From Macrothele yani (Eukaryota > Arthropoda > Arachnida > Araneae > Macrothelidae): a stretch of DNA of 64,000 nucleotides. The notes under the pieces were generated by a model. The model was not told the origin of the DNA, did not search any database, and saw nothing but the letters and a program-made list of their open reading frames with translations. The stretch is taken from the NCBI GenBank assembly GCA_039090855.1, contig CM076990.1, positions 197,847,232 through 197,911,231 of the forward strand, written 5' to 3'. A program made the position numbers and the translations under genes. Below are positions 13,400 to 25,671 of this stretch, piece after piece (positions within the stretch are counted from its first letter, which is position 1; the number at the start of each line of letters is the position of its first letter).

Positions 13400-13547
13400 A
13401 TGACAAACTGAAAATGTGAATTACAGGCTGTTTTCAGAAGAAAAGGCCATGACAAACTGGAAATGCAAATTACAGGCTGTTTTCAGAAGAAAAGGCCATG
13501 ACAAACTGAAAACGCAAATTACAGGCTGTTTTCAGAAGAAAAGGCCA
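13400..13547 (+). repeat. Three-copy 49-bp tandem repeat
   Basis: Units begin at 13400, 13449 and 13498. Each reads ATGACAAACTGRAAA..., ATTACAGGCTGTTTTCAGAA, GAAAAGGCC. Copies differ at only a few bases, so the expansion is fairly recent. Confidence 0.9.
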
Positions 13548-13710
13548 TGACCACGTACAAAATGCTAAGAGATAGGTTAATCTGGAAACTTTTGTCTTTC
13601 AAGTAAAAGCTTTAAGTAAACCCCGCGACAGGTATTATACATCATCTTCTCTTCGAATCATTTCCAATTACCAAAGGAAATTGAGGACGTCCTATTATAA
13701 GATTAAAACA

Positions 13711-13910
13711 GCTGTTCCGGTAGCCAAGTGGTCCGAGGCGCTGGTTTCTGGCTAGCCTTCCGAGCTGGGCCCTGGCCCGAGTCCCGGGTCGGTCATGGGT
13801 CCCCACGGCCCTGCCCTTCCCCAGAGCCAGCGTTCCTAAATTAGGGACGGGCAACTGATTGTAGCTCTTAGATTATGCATGGTGGTCATTAAACTCCGAA
13901 AGAAAAAATA
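13711..13910 (+). mobile_element. SINE family 1, diverged copy
   Basis: Head GGTAGCCAAGTGGTCCGAGG, a decayed B box (CCGAGTCCCGGG), body word CCTAAATTAGGGACGGGCAA and the end word GGTGGTCATTAAACTCC followed by an A-rich tail. The order matches the intact copy at 8657. Confidence 0.8.
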
Positions 13911-13971
13911 TGGTGAACATGTCTTTTAGTCTCACCTTATATCTCACATCTTTCAATGATTGATAATGGTG

Positions 13972-13973
<2 letters not shown>

Positions 13974-14009
<36 letters not shown>
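13974..14009. repeat. (GT)n microsatellite
   Basis: Uninterrupted GT run. It creates an artificial VCVCVC reading frame. Confidence 0.95.
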
Positions 14010-14013
<4 letters not shown>

Positions 14014-14557
14014 TTGAAGACGTTAAGCAGGTATTGATTCGGCAACAGAGAAATCAGTTGCAAATTAGTTTAAAATTATATACAGAGATTATGTTCGTCA
14101 CCTACAAAAATTTTGCCACATCAAACTTTAAAATCGGTTGCAAGAACCATCAACACGCAATGAGTGTTTTTCTGAAAAGAAAAATATTTTAACACCGTTG
14201 GTGAAAAAATTAATCACTGTGCTGTTATTTCCTTTTTAATACCCATTTCGCACACATTAGAAGAATTATAACTTTTTCCGTAAAAAAAATGTATTCCTTT
14301 AATTAAACTGAACACTTTGGCGTAAAGTATAAGTTCTGCTTTCGTCTCACGCGCGAAAGATACGTTTTTGTTCTAAACGAAAGTGAAGAAACGGAAAGAG
14401 AGACCAAGAAGAGAGAGAAGAAAAAATTACCAAAAATGAATACATTTCAGCCTTCTCACCCGAAGCAAATGTTTGTATGTAAACTAACTTTAGAATATGA
14501 AGCCTTAGACATATGAATATATATATATATATATATTATAATGTATAACTTTTTCTC

Positions 14558-14708
14558 TGTGGTGTTTCGAGGCCTCGTCTTCCTACTCCGAAGCGCCTGT
14601 TCTCCCAACTGAACTACGCCGACAGACTTATAACTGCTCCACAGTCAATTTGTCTCGTGCGTCACCTCAGTAGTCCGTCAAGTACGTCACGTCACGTAGT
14701 ATGTTACA
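14558..14708 (-). repeat. Diverged solo LTR of the tRNA-bearing TRIM family
   Basis: Read on the - strand it starts TGTAACATACTACGTGACG, passes GGTGACGCACGAGACAAATT and reaches a tRNA-like GTCGGCGTAGTTCAGTTGGG. The order is the same as in the TRIM LTRs at 46753-47224. The T-arm half of the tRNA-like part is decayed. Confidence 0.65.
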
Positions 14709-15202
14709 ATAACTAAATATATCTTTTTGCCTCCAAAGATAAAAACGAATGGGAGGATTTGTTGATCCCAAACTTTTATTCTGTGATTTAGGTAGAGATA
14801 ATGGATCACAGAAAATCAAACATAATACACGCATCTCATCCGGAATTCAACGCGAAGTACTTGTCACATGAATCTATTCTGGAAGATGTCCTTTTCGCCT
14901 CAAGCACATATGCACAGTTGATAATTTACAAACAATACAGCTAAAATCGGCAAAAATGAGCTAAAATCGGCAAAATTCTCATTCGAGAAACGCATATTTT
15001 ATTTTCTTTAAGCTGAAATACATGCGGGGATAGACTGAAAGACTTAAAATCAGTTGGTGTTTGTCACTAAATGCTGATATACTTTTAGCCAAATTTACCT
15101 TGAGTCAGTTTCAAACCACAAACCTACGGTACACTCATTTAATAATTTCATTTTCCTCATGAGCTGTTGAACTTATTTGTAACTCCTTTTCTTTCCCCAT
15201 GG

Positions 15203-15302
15203 CTTAGCGACCACTATGAGTAATTCAATGAGCCGTAAGCAGTCTCCCATCCCTAATTTGGGGCCGCACGCTCCGAGGTGTGGGGCAGTGCCGTGGGGCA
15301 AG
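15203..15302 (-). mobile_element. SINE family 1, 3' half
   Basis: The reverse complement contains CGGCACTG, CCCAAATTAGGGATGGG, GACTGCTTACGGCTCATTGA and AGTGGTCGCTAA, matching the body and end of the intact family 1 copies. The tRNA head is missing. Confidence 0.7.
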
Positions 15303-15548
15303 TGTGCACCATTCATCTCTCATCCTGCACTCAAGCCCAGGCCCAGCTCGGACAAGTAGTCAGAACCCTACACCTCTGACGACCACACCTCCTGGGTGTC
15401 ATAAAATTATTTCGTTATTCCTAAAGTTTCCATTTTTTTTTTTTTTTTTTTTTTTGCAAAATTCATCGAATGTAACTGCAAGTTGAATTAACCACAGTTT
15501 TTTAGAAAAAATATGTCCGCTGTGTTTTCAAAAACATAATTTTTACAG

Positions 15549-15745
15549 AGTGGTTGGAGGTCCGGAACTTTTGAAAAACCGCCGATTTGTCTCGGGTTCG
15601 AACTCCGAACGAAGCATGAGGCTTGAATCCGAGCCTCAACTCGGACCGTTCCTTTTCGCTTTCCCAGGAAACAGTGTCCATAAATTAAGGATTCATAGCA
15701 TCGGATGTTCACAGAGGCCGTTAATCTCCTCCAAACTTTTTTAAA
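15549..15745 (+). mobile_element. SINE family 1, strongly diverged copy
   Basis: It retains a B box (GGGTTCGAACTCC), AGGAAACAGTGTCCATAAAT-like body sequence, AAATTAAGGATTCATAGC and an AGAGGCCGTTAATCTCC end. The A-box region is poor. Confidence 0.55.
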
Positions 15746-16213
15746 AGATATTTTTAGAAATAGGACAAAGCTGAATTTTCTTACACGTATTTCAAACTTG
15801 CCACGTCATCTGCAGGTGTCCACCAAAAAAAGAGCAAAGTTTTTTCTGATTCCAAACTGCTATGAGAAATGGGATTTTGCAGCAGACGTTTCAAAGAATA
15901 AGGGTACTCTAAATTTTTCTTCGAAACAAAAATTGAAATGAAAGGAAAAAACACTTGCAATCGAATCCCTCAGACGTAGTAAATCTGCTCTGTAAGCTGT
16001 ATTTTTTTCTTTGGTTTTTATTTTATTTTCTGGTAAAATCTTTGCAGATCTTTATTCCTCGAGCCTATCTGCTGATAAATGTTACTTAGTATAATATTCT
16101 AGAACAATAAAAATCGCGGAACCCTTCTTTTTTGCTCAGTAGTTTAGCAATGACGCAACAGTAACTGCGGTACTGACGGCTTCTAGAATAAATGTTAAAA
16201 GTCCATTAAAGAT

Positions 16214-16339
16214 AATATTATTTTGAATACACCAGATCGTGAATACTCAAGGAACGCTTTTATGAGTAAATCTGTTTATTTTCGTGGTGTAGTATGCAAA
16301 ATAAACGGATTTACTACGCTATAAGCGTTCCTTGAGTAT
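16214..16339. repeat. Foldback element with 11-bp flanking direct repeats
   Basis: Arms of about 40 bp: ATACTCAAGGAACGCTT...GAGTAAATCTGTTTATTTT and its near-complete inverse. CCATTAAAGAT occurs on both sides (16203-16213 and 16340-16350), which looks like a target-site duplication, although the left copy sits about 28 bases before the palindrome proper. No coding capacity. Confidence 0.7.
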
Positions 16340-16350
16340 CCATTAAAGAT

Positions 16351-18150
16351 TCGTTTTCATACTCTGAAATGTTTACAACAATGCACTATGTTAAATAAAG
16401 CCTTGGTACAGTTAGCTGACATGCTGCCGTTCTTAAAATGATTGCATACCAATTCCACTTTCGAATAAAGTAGAATATTGCTATTCCTTATAGTTATGAG
16501 ATGGCAAGTCATCAAATCTGATTTATTTTTAAAGCCTCCTCTCTAGAAGTTAAAGGTGATAACATACGCGAAAAATGTTTCCTTTCTGCCAAGGAAGACA
16601 TTTCTCATGGATACCTCAAATGCTTTGCTGCTTTTCTTTCCTCGTTTAGTTTTTTTCGCTATCATTAAAATTAGACAGAAACCAATGATTCATCCTTATA
16701 TATCTTACCGAGATTCTAACCTTGGCAGAACAATATTAAAGATCTGTAGACAGCTCCGCTGACCACTCAATCATCAGACAAGTTCTCATGGATTAAATTA
16801 TTGCTATGGACGCCAGGTTCAAATGAAATTAATGCTTACAGACAAACAGACAAGCAGAAGGGAGACGGAGTATATTCTTTCCATTGTGCAAAAAATATCC
16901 ATTTTCTTGTTTCCGTGTTAAAGAAACATTTTTATCAGCAGAAAGCACGTAGGTATATTTACATCAGTCCCTGTGTACGAGATTAATTTACTTAAGCAAT
17001 AATAAGTAAACGTTGTTACTCTAAATGAAAAATTCCAGTGATACTACTGTTTAGCGTTTAGGCAACTTCGAACGAAAAGAGTATTAGCGTACACGCAATT
17101 TAAAGCATGAAATTTAAAACCTGATTGGTTTCTTTTCCAAAAGCAAATTACGAAATTCAGCTAACACGACGCTTTAGCTCCTAACTGTGAAAAGAGGTTA
17201 ATCATGAACGCGAGCAATTTACAGGAAGACATTCAGATTAACTTTTGTAGGCTTGGCGAACATTTCCTGTTTGAACTGTACTTTTCTGTTTTGCGTTCAA
17301 TACGTATGTTAATTATGCTTAGTTCGTAGCTTCTCGGTATTTTCTGATAACATTCACACATAGACCAGGAGCAACATCTGGGGAGAAGTTCCTTATTAAA
17401 AGAGCACTGATGTCAAATTTTGGAGCTTCACTTTTCGTGAAGTAAAACTATGGGATTTGCCCCATTGCTCCGTTTTAAGCTTCTTAACTTAATGCACTTG
17501 TCTCTCCTATAAAATCAAAACATGCATTCTCCTCAGATGTAATTGTACGACTAATCCTTTGCACATAACTTGCAACTCCCCGTCCCGGTTCTAACATCCA
17601 CTAACAATATTTTCTTCTCTTATTTATTTTCTCACATACAGAGAAATTCCCACATGCGAGAGGCGTTGAATATGTTTTAAGTTTTAGACTCCTATGCCGT
17701 CTGTTCTGGACAATGCTGCGATTTCTGAAGAAGGCCCAGGTGGTTTTTATTGCACTTTGCTTGCTTTTTTCCCAGCTGCACTTGTCTTTGCTAATACAAG
17801 CTCGTTGATGCCTCTTCATCATCTTTGAAATGTAATCCACAGTTTCAAAGAAAATGAAAACCTACAAATGGCATGGAATCATTAATCAGGATCATTAATC
17901 ACACATGCTGGTTCTTCTGTGTTAATTATGAATAAAGACTGAGACCATCTTTTGACAGTTATGAATATTGCACTGAGCAATTACTTCTTTTGTTATAAAT
18001 TCAATCTCTTTCTCTCTCTATTCTTACTCTGTGCTTCACATTTGCCATTTTCCTTGACATCTTCAGTCAGGTTTTTGAATTATGACATTTGATGTCCAAT
18101 TGCTGATTTATTTTTTTATAAACGCGAACTTTCCTGTATTTCCTTAAATT
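16351..18150. other. No gene seen
   Basis: AT-rich sequence with short random frames and no recognised repeat. Confidence 0.5.
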
Positions 18151-18167
18151 TTAAGCTATGGGATTTT

Positions 18168-18620
18168 TCTCATTATCATCGACAACTATTCTCAATCGAC
18201 TGCTGGATGAAGGTCTCCTCAAATCTCTTCCACAACTCTCCCTCTTGAGAAATTGTCTTCCATACCCCTCGGCGTGCTTTAGAATTTCATCTATCCATCT
18301 CCGAAGTGGTCTTCTTCTGGGTCTTTTCCTATCCCTTAGTATTCAGTCTAGTATTTCAGTTGTCCAACATCGGTCAGTTCTAGCAATATATCCAGCCAAT
18401 TACCACTCGAAGGTAAGACCATGATATCATGATCTTTACCTTGATCATGATATCACGCACTCTTATAATTTTCCTTATCTTTGAGTTCGATTTCCTATCT
18501 TTCCTGGTTGCTCCAAGTGTGCATCTTTTTATGCTTCCTTTAGCTGTCCGCAATATCTAAATGTCTTTTGAATGTTAGGAAGAATTCAATGATTGAACAC
18601 TCTTCTTTTGCGACATAATG
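18168..18620 (-). pseudogene. RTE-type non-LTR retrotransposon, 3' relic
   Basis: Starts (as the - strand 3' end) at TTATCATCGACAACTATTCT and follows the same order as the RTE copies at 25672 and 58697 (CTGCTGGATGAAGGTCTCC, GTCTTCTTCTGGGTCTTTTC). Only the C-terminal end of the polyprotein and the tail are covered, and the frame is broken. A local inverted repeat, TGATATCATGATC and its inverse, lies near 18423-18457. Confidence 0.75.
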
Positions 18621-19651
18621 GCAAATTGCTCTTGCACTATTGTATTGCATCTTCCAAATACACTTTAGGAAAGGATTATACGTACATTAATTTCTTCTTC
18701 GATGGGGCTTGTACTTATTATCTGCTGTCCATGACAGATGTAGGTATCAGTCACTTCCAAATTTGGCCTCTCAACTTCTAATATCTTCTGTTCTCACTCC
18801 AAATCCCGCATTACACCGATTCTGACTCGTGTGGTAACACAATCTCAAAACTTCTCACAGTTAATAACAAAGGGAGCACAAGCATTGAATTCGTAAGCTA
18901 TAGAATAGCTATTAGCCATACGGAAACACTGAATTATTTTCTATGTATAAGCTGAACTGCAGAAAACACCTACTCAGACGAAATAGTAGTATGTATGCTG
19001 GGAAGTGTTTGCAGCTCACAAGAAGACTCTCCCTGTGGTTTGTGAGATCAATTTAATAAGAAAATCTGAATAAATCTGTGAATCTAAACACTAAAGAATT
19101 AAGCCATACTGATATCTATCATTGCTATCCTTTTTCATTTTAATTCTTTTAAAACTTGTAAAAAGCTTTCGAATCAAAATACCTGTGCTATTTTTTTCTT
19201 GCATATTTATCATGAACGTTTTAAAACATTCAAATGAAAAATTACAGCGGGTTTTTAATAATTTTTGCAAGAGGTTACAATTTTGGACACGGTTTACGGC
19301 ATTCCAACTGCAGCATTCTTCTGAACCTTGTCCTCGGTAGAGGAAAACAACAGCATGGTCCCAAACAAACTCTTCTACCAAATGAAAGTTGTTGGCAGAT
19401 AGTCCTTCATTTAACGATAAATTTCAACAACTGATATATGTAGAAAAGTCAGCTGGCACTTGCTGTAAGAGTATGGCGTTACAAAAATGCACATGTTGTT
19501 ACAGGGCTGTTCACTGGATTACTGTCAGAGCCCTGTTGCGTGTGTTCGTCACGTCTTCGCTTGTAAGGTAATTAAGCCGTGCTTGGTTTTAACTACGTAT
19601 TTTCCCGATAGTAAAATGAATGAATTACTCGCTTAATGAAAACTCGCTCTT

Positions 19652-20543
19652 CTGCAATGGTGCTGTTTATTCAATATAGTATATAGGGTTGGTCATGGAC
19701 TTATGCTTGTCCTGATTTCTGTATTGAATTTATATATTTCTCTTTTTACTCTTTACTCATTGATCTATTCCTTTTTATTTCATTAGGCGCTTTTCTGGGA
19801 TACCTCGCTGCCAAGTTCTGGCTTTCAACTTAATTTCCACATTGATCTCCCATCTCGGCATCGGACATTCTAAAACTCCAATTTTAACTCCTCTTCCTCC
19901 TCTCTCTCTTTAAGAACCAGCTCACATGTTTTTCATCATCACTCAGCCAAAAGAAAAAAGTGGTATATGCTCCTCCACCCCACCCCCCAACCATCTGGAT
20001 ATTATAAGTATTCCAACCCGAAGATGTTCAGTGATCCAGGGCTGCGGATGGCCCAGTGGTCAGCATTGGTGACTACCACGGATCCAGGGCTGCGGATGGC
20101 CCAGTGGTCAGCATTGGTGACTGCAATGGTGCTGTTTATTCAATATAGTATATAGGGTTGGTCATGGACTTATGCTTGTCCTGATTTCTGTATTGAATTT
20201 ATATATTTCTCTTTTTACTCTTTACTCATTGATCTATTCCTTTTTATTTCATTAGGCGCTTTTCTGGGATACCTCGCTGCCAAGTTCTGGCTTTCAACTT
20301 AATTTCCACATTGATCTCCCATCTCGGCATCGGACATTCTAAAACTCCAATTTTAACTCCTCTTCCTCCTCTCTCTTTAAGAACCAGCTCACATGTTTTT
20401 CGTCATCACTCAGCCAAAAGAAAAAAGTGGTATATGCTCCTCCACCCCCACCCCCAACCATCTGGATATTATAAGTATTCCAACCCGAAGATGTTCAGTG
20501 ATCCAGGGCTGCGGATGGCCCAGTGGTCAGCATTGGTGACTAC
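19652..20543 (+). repeat. Recent tandem duplication (~468-bp unit) built around a SINE head
   Basis: CTGCAATGGTGCTGTTTATT begins one unit at 19652 and the next at 20121, and the copies are almost identical apart from a 2-base TC difference and scattered changes. The junction holds two adjacent copies of a 48-base stretch (GATCCAGGGCTGCGGATGGC... at 20033 and 20081), the head of SINE family 2. The second unit runs into the full SINE at 20505. Confidence 0.9.
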
Positions 20544-20787
20544 CACGGAGGAATCTCAGGTTCGATCCCAGGCAGGTACGAAAGTTCGAACCACTAAATA
20601 TCCACCGTGAGTCGGATGGACACGTTAAGCCGTCGGGCCCCTGGTACTGGCTCCCCGGTTATAAATAAGGGCGTCTTCCTTCTCTTTTCTACCTCACTTT
20701 CGTGTGGCTTTCCTAGCGGGCACTCTAGCCCAAACCTCCTAGCTTCCTATTTCTAAGGGTTGTTTAAGACCAGGGGTCAGAAGACAC
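20505..20787 (+). mobile_element. tRNA-derived SINE, family 2
   Basis: A box TGGCCCAGTGG (20516-20526) and B box GGTTCGATCCC (20559-20569). The body includes GTGAGTCGGATGGACACGTT, AATAAGGGCGTCTTCCT and CACTCTAGCCCAAA, and the end is near GTTTAAGACCAGGGG. The same body in inverse orientation lies at 21308-21586. Confidence 0.85.
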
Positions 20788-21307
20788 TCTCTTCCTAAAA
20801 TATTCTACATATGATCTGGTCTGATAGGTTGAGTGATACGCCTTTGCTCCCCATATTTTTTTCTTAATAATCACTTCGTGTTCCCTGCTCTGCATTATAT
20901 TTTGAATACCACAACACATAAAATCTGTATGGTTTGTATTTGTCCCACTTACATTTGAAATGTTTTAGTAGGAAACTTCTTTCTAGCCTTTGGTGTTTCA
21001 TGCATAAATTATGTTTTTATTTTTCCAGAACGTTGTCTTTTGATCTTTCATTTTGTTTAGCGTTTACATTATATTTTAACTCTTCAAATCCATCTTCTGT
21101 TTAAAGCTCATTTTAGTTTGTTGCTGCATATTTTTAAGTGCTGAAATCAGAAACCTATGCTTAATCGTTCCTTTAATTTCCTGCTGTTTGCCATATAGTA
21201 AGTACGCCATTAATAATCTTACATTTTCTGCCTTATATTAAAGTCAGGATAGCTGTCAAAGATGTTCAGTCTGATCAGATCAGATGTAGAGGATTTTCGG
21301 AAGGGAG

Positions 21308-21586
21308 TGTCTAACCCTAGGTCTTAAACAGCCCGTAGAAATAGGAAGCTAGAAGATTTGGGCTAGAGTGCCTGATAGGAAAGTGACACGGAAGCGAGGT
21401 AGAAAGGCGGAGGAAGACGCCCTTATTTATTACCGGGGGCCAGTAGCCGGGGTCTGATGGCTTGACGTGCCCATCCGACGCACGCCGGATATTTAGTAGT
21501 TCGAGCGTTCGCACATGCCCGGGATCGAACCTGAGGTCCCTCCGTGGCAGTCACGAATGTTAACCACTAGGCCATCCGCGGCCCAT
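21308..21586 (-). mobile_element. tRNA-derived SINE, family 2
   Basis: Reverse complement of the family seen at 20505, with A box TGGCCTAGTGG (21564-21574) and B box GGTTCGATCCC (21521-21531). It carries the same AATAAGGGCGTCTTCCTCC and CACTCTAGCCCAAATC body words. Confidence 0.85.
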
Positions 21587-22279
21587 ATGCTCAGTCTGTT
21601 CTCGTTCCTAACCATATAAAGCTTTCTGGATTGGAACAAGATGGACGTCTTAATCTGTAAGTCTAGACATTAAGTCATTTAATGGCCAACAACTGGTGGA
21701 TTTGAAGGCATGGTTTAAAGACGTATTAAGATAAGAGTCTCTTACATTCTTCCTCAAAAGAAGTCCTCTGTCGGTCGTACTATAACCACAGGTTAATAAA
21801 CTGGGTGTTGAAGAACCTTGCTGTAACCGAGGTTAAAGGTACAAACATCAGTAAATTAAAGTTAGTTGTTTAAAAAATGGAGGAGTGGATGTAGGATATG
21901 CGTATTCAGGAAAACGCGTTTCTAAAATCTAAAGCAGTGCAATAGTACGCGAACTATTCGTGGCCGGTTATCAGCGAATTATTAGGATAGAAAGAAATAT
22001 ATTTTTGGAAATATACCTACAGCTTCGCACTAATTCCTAGTACCCTGGAAAAAAAAAAAAAATTGCCGGTCCGCCAGTTAAGGCAGTTTGAGAAGAACTG
22101 ATTGCAAGTATCTAATTCAAGGAACAGATTCCGAAAGAAGATGTGTAGTAGGAACAGAAATCCTTATTGTCGATCGTTAAACTGAGATTCAATGTCTAGG
22201 TTCTCAAAGAAAGACTTTATAATAAAATACGATTAAAACCAGGTACCGGAGTAGCAAGTACGATAGCAAATGGGCGTGG

Positions 22280-22337
<58 letters not shown>

Positions 22338-22620
22338 AGGACTCTAAACTATAATTAAGCAACTTCAGAAAAGTTTCTTAATAAGCTGTACCCCCATCCC
22401 TTTGGAAAAACTATTCCTCCAGCGAGGGCATTTCGCGCTCATAGCATATTTTTAAGACCATGGGTAAGTATCGCAATTCAGAGCAAAAACAGGAAAAGCA
22501 AAAGATTTAAGGGATTTCGAATGTGTCTCGAAACAATATTTCTGCGCTAGAGTTTTCAGGCATGACGGTTATTTAGGTGTATAAAAAACAATACAAAAAA
22601 TTAAAAAAAAAAAAAAAAAA
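21587..22620. repeat. No gene; (CT)n microsatellite at 22282-22333
   Basis: AT-rich intergenic sequence with a long pure CT run and a short A tract near 22602-22621. I see nothing else I can support. Confidence 0.7.
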
Positions 22621-22690
22621 AAGGTTTCGGCAAGGGGGATCGGAAACAGATCTTTGTTGACAAGCGGCTAGCGGAGACTCGGAACTACTA

Positions 22691-22963
22691 GTGTGGAGAA
22701 AATGGAGTCGAGTAGGCCAGATAACAGCCGAGTATAAGAGTGGTGGCGAAAGAGACATATCAGAATGCATGTCTTTTCATACCTTGACACGGATGACTAA
22801 AATCTGGCCAATTCGGCATCCAACGAACCCACCGGATTACACTCCTGTTAGTGAAGAACAGAAACTGCAGCTGCAATCGGCTAAGGTGCAAAAAGACTGG
22901 ATAGTGAATAATTCGAAAAATGCCTTCTGTCGAGTCCCGGTTCCCTCCTGTCTGAAGGACTAG
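22691..22963 (+). other. Unexplained ORF, possible exon or retroposed fragment
   Basis: Ninety codons without a stop in a stretch that is GC-richer than its neighbours. The product contains IWPIRHPTNPPDYTPVSEEQ and ends in SCLKD. The frame has no good ATG at its start (it opens with GTG), so it would need an upstream splice or would be a fragment. I recognise no domain. An A tract lies just upstream and a non-LTR relic just downstream. It could be chance. Confidence 0.2.
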
Positions 22964-22984
22964 AGTACAGCAAATATAGATTCT

Positions 22985-23500
22985 TAGATTCATTTCCTCA
23001 TTTATTATTTTATTTATTTTTGTTGTTACATGCTCTTAGTAGAAAAGAAAGAAAAAAGAAAAGAAAAAGAGTGGGGGGAAAAATTGACAGTACAGATATA
23101 ATGAACATAGACTGTAACAACAGGGAAGACAAGGGAAAAAGCCAAAATGGACTGACATATAACCCTATTCTCCCCGTAGAAGAAACAAATGAAACAACAA
23201 ATAGACACATCAAGTCAGACAATCAAAAGACGTTTTGCCAATCGTTTCCTTTTTTTTAATTATTGAAGAAGATAGAGTTTGAAATTTTTTTTTGAATAAA
23301 TTAAAATTGTTTAAGTTAGTCAGATTGCTAGGTAAAGAATTCCAGTATCGAGGGCCTCTGTAATTTAGAGTAAGTTTAATTGATACCGTTTTTGGAAAAA
23401 TAGGTTGTAATTGTAGTTTATTCCTTGTTTCATACGAATGTGCATGAGTATTAAGAAATTTGAGATCATCTCACCAAAAATCAAGAGTAAAGAATTGTAG
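22985..23500 (-). pseudogene. CR1/Jockey-like non-LTR retrotransposon, 3' fragment
   Basis: On the - strand a frame reads THAHSYETRNK, then YRGPRYWNSLPSNL and FKKKFQTLSSSI before stopping near 23255. The TRNK...YRGP.YWNSLP...L..FK.K pattern is the classic C-terminal end of CR1/L2/Jockey-group reverse transcriptases. It is followed by about 250 bases of 3' UTR-like sequence ending in an A-rich tail near 22990. The reverse transcriptase core is absent (5' truncation). Confidence 0.75.
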
Positions 23501-24680
23501 TAACGGGGTAGTTAGTGGTGTAGAGAACCTTTTGGAGCGCACACGGGGTTCAATGATACCAATGGAACTGTGTCGACAATGGCATGAAAGGAGAGTTTTC
23601 TCAATTATAGACAAGACTGGAGAAGGAGGATCCATTATAGAGATGTGAGACGAAAGAAGAAAAAAGACACTGCTGCACGAACGCATCTCAATGTGGTGGA
23701 AGTGTATCCATCCGGTAATACGTTTTTTCAAAGGAACAGTTCTCGTGACTGTAGTATATCCATCTGCGTGTTAACTTGGTTTATTCTTCCAGGTTAACGT
23801 AGTGAATTTATTGTTATTTTGTTGGTGAATAATGATGATCAGTGCTACGTAACTGATGCTAAACTGACAGACTCTTTCACCTCGGAGTTTGTAGTTAGAG
23901 TTCGGCACGCAAACACCAATGTCATGGAAACAACAGAAGAGCTAAATATTGTAAGGCTACATTATTTCATGAAATACTTCTGTACCTTTTAAAAACGATT
24001 TATTCTTCTTATTTACTTCTTCGAAGGTTTTCCTAATGATTCTGTTATTCTGCTTGTTGCGAGCACTATAAAATGTTTCCATTCCCTATGGTTACTCGTT
24101 ACCGATAACTTTCTATGCCTTTTCTTCCCGCCATCGAAAAAACCCTCTTTTCCCCGCTTCTAAGGAACTTCTGTCCCAGAACAAAGCCTTCTGACTTCTT
24201 ACCCGACTCACAATTTCTCCTCTCCGACTTGACTGTCCTTTTTCTTCGCCACCTTGCCCTCAAGCGAAGGATGACCAACCCCTACTAACACACACAGCGA
24301 TACTACATCTCCTACGGATTGAAATGGCCGCTTTCCAAGACAAAAGTCTCAAAGCTGAGGATTGTTGCTCCTGCATAAATTTCGGTACCTTTGAGCATTG
24401 AGCCGAAAGGTGCAAAATTGCATTTGACGATACCAAATTCCGCTACGATATACAAAGCCAAGACTTTTAACATGCGACAGCCTGGCGTCTCTAAATAAAC
24501 CGTATTTCCTGATATTTCTTGACTGGGGTGACGAAGCTAAAATTTTCCCACGCATCGTGGAAACAAAGGAAATGGAACACGAAAGCGAAATAAAAGTTTG
24601 GAATGAGATTTAATATAATTACCTAAAAATTTTTGTATTAAATCTCCGAAACATGCGAATAGGATCCTTCGTTAAAATAA
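23501..24680. other. No gene seen
   Basis: AT-rich. A pyrimidine-rich section at about 24080-24260 resembles old LTR-like sequence found elsewhere in the window (for example 40680-40860), but I could not define ends. Confidence 0.4.
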
Positions 24681-24689
24681 TGCGACATG

Positions 24690-24940
24690 TCAGCCTGTGA
24701 GTGGTTCGAACACAATGATAATGACTTCCACTTACCAATCCCTTCCTAGTAACCGGATATCAACCCAATCGACCACCTGTGAGATGAGACATAACGAGCT
24801 TTTTCAAAGTAGCAATCCATTTCCAACAGTTGTGGGCAATAATTCTTTTGACATATTTTCGACCCCAAGTTAATAAAGCAAAACTATATCGCGATGGATT
24901 CAGATTGTTCAAAAAGCAGGAAAGGGAGCTAGCTGGTCGC
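24690..24940 (+). pseudogene. Tc1-like transposase relic
   Basis: A + strand frame contains PDINPIDHL followed by a stop and DET, matching the SPDLNPIEHLWDEL block around the third catalytic residue of Tc1 transposases. Stops are frequent and no inverted repeats remain. Confidence 0.55.
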
Positions 24941-25082
24941 TATTAAGTTATGTCACTAAAAAAGTGGCCACTCAATGCATGTAGCTCATATGCATTTATG
25001 CTTCATGCCTTTACAAGGCTTCGATTTCCTAATCAGTTTGGTGAAGGAGGTGTTCTGCTTCTGCGCCCGTCAAATAATAAAT

Positions 25083-25315
25083 TGCCGGTCCGAAGGCGCA
25101 GAGATCTAAGTGCAGGCTGGCTTCTTACCATTCGTCTGATATGATTCGAGTTTGAGTCCTGGAGTAGGCATGCGTGGTATATTTATCTTACGGCACTGGC
25201 TCTCTCTCCTCCCTAGAACCAGCGGGCCCAAATTAAGGACGGAGGATATATGTTTTACAGTCGATCATGGTGGTTGTGAAACTCCGAAATAGAATTATAA
25301 AAAAAACAAAAAAAA
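25083..25315 (+). mobile_element. SINE family 1, moderately diverged
   Basis: tRNA-like head AAGGCGCAGAGATCTAAGTG, B-box remnant GAGTTTGAGTCC, GGCATGCGTGG, ATCTTACGGCACTGGCTCTC, AAATTAAGGACGG, GGTGGTTGTGAAACTCCGAA and an A-rich tail. The order is the same as at 8657. Confidence 0.8.
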
Positions 25316-25671
25316 ACAGCACATATTTAGATGCAACTCTATTTTAGTCAAATGCAGCAGTGAAAATTCGATTTAAGTGGTTCATTTGTGAAATTACTTA
25401 CTTATCTGTAAAATTTAACCGTAAAATTTTGCCTGCCACAACTTTGCTGTCATGATAAAAATTAAATCAACTGTTTTTGTTTCCCCTTTGTTTTCTAATC
25501 AAAGATACATTTATTATTATCAATCGTTTAATAGTTTCACTGGGATATCCCCCCCCCCAAGACTTTAACGTCTCTGAAATCTCCCGTGCCAGTCCAAATA
25601 ATGATTCCTACTTTATTTTTCCATGTCGAAAACACATGTTTCCTGGAAATATTGCATGCATGCCATTTTTT

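Noticed and set aside
18158..18424. + strand frames in RTE regions (18158-18424, 25477-26047, 58669-59060, 59995-60491) as genes
   Set aside because: They are antisense to RTE coding sequence, and the similar frames recur because the retrotransposon recurs.
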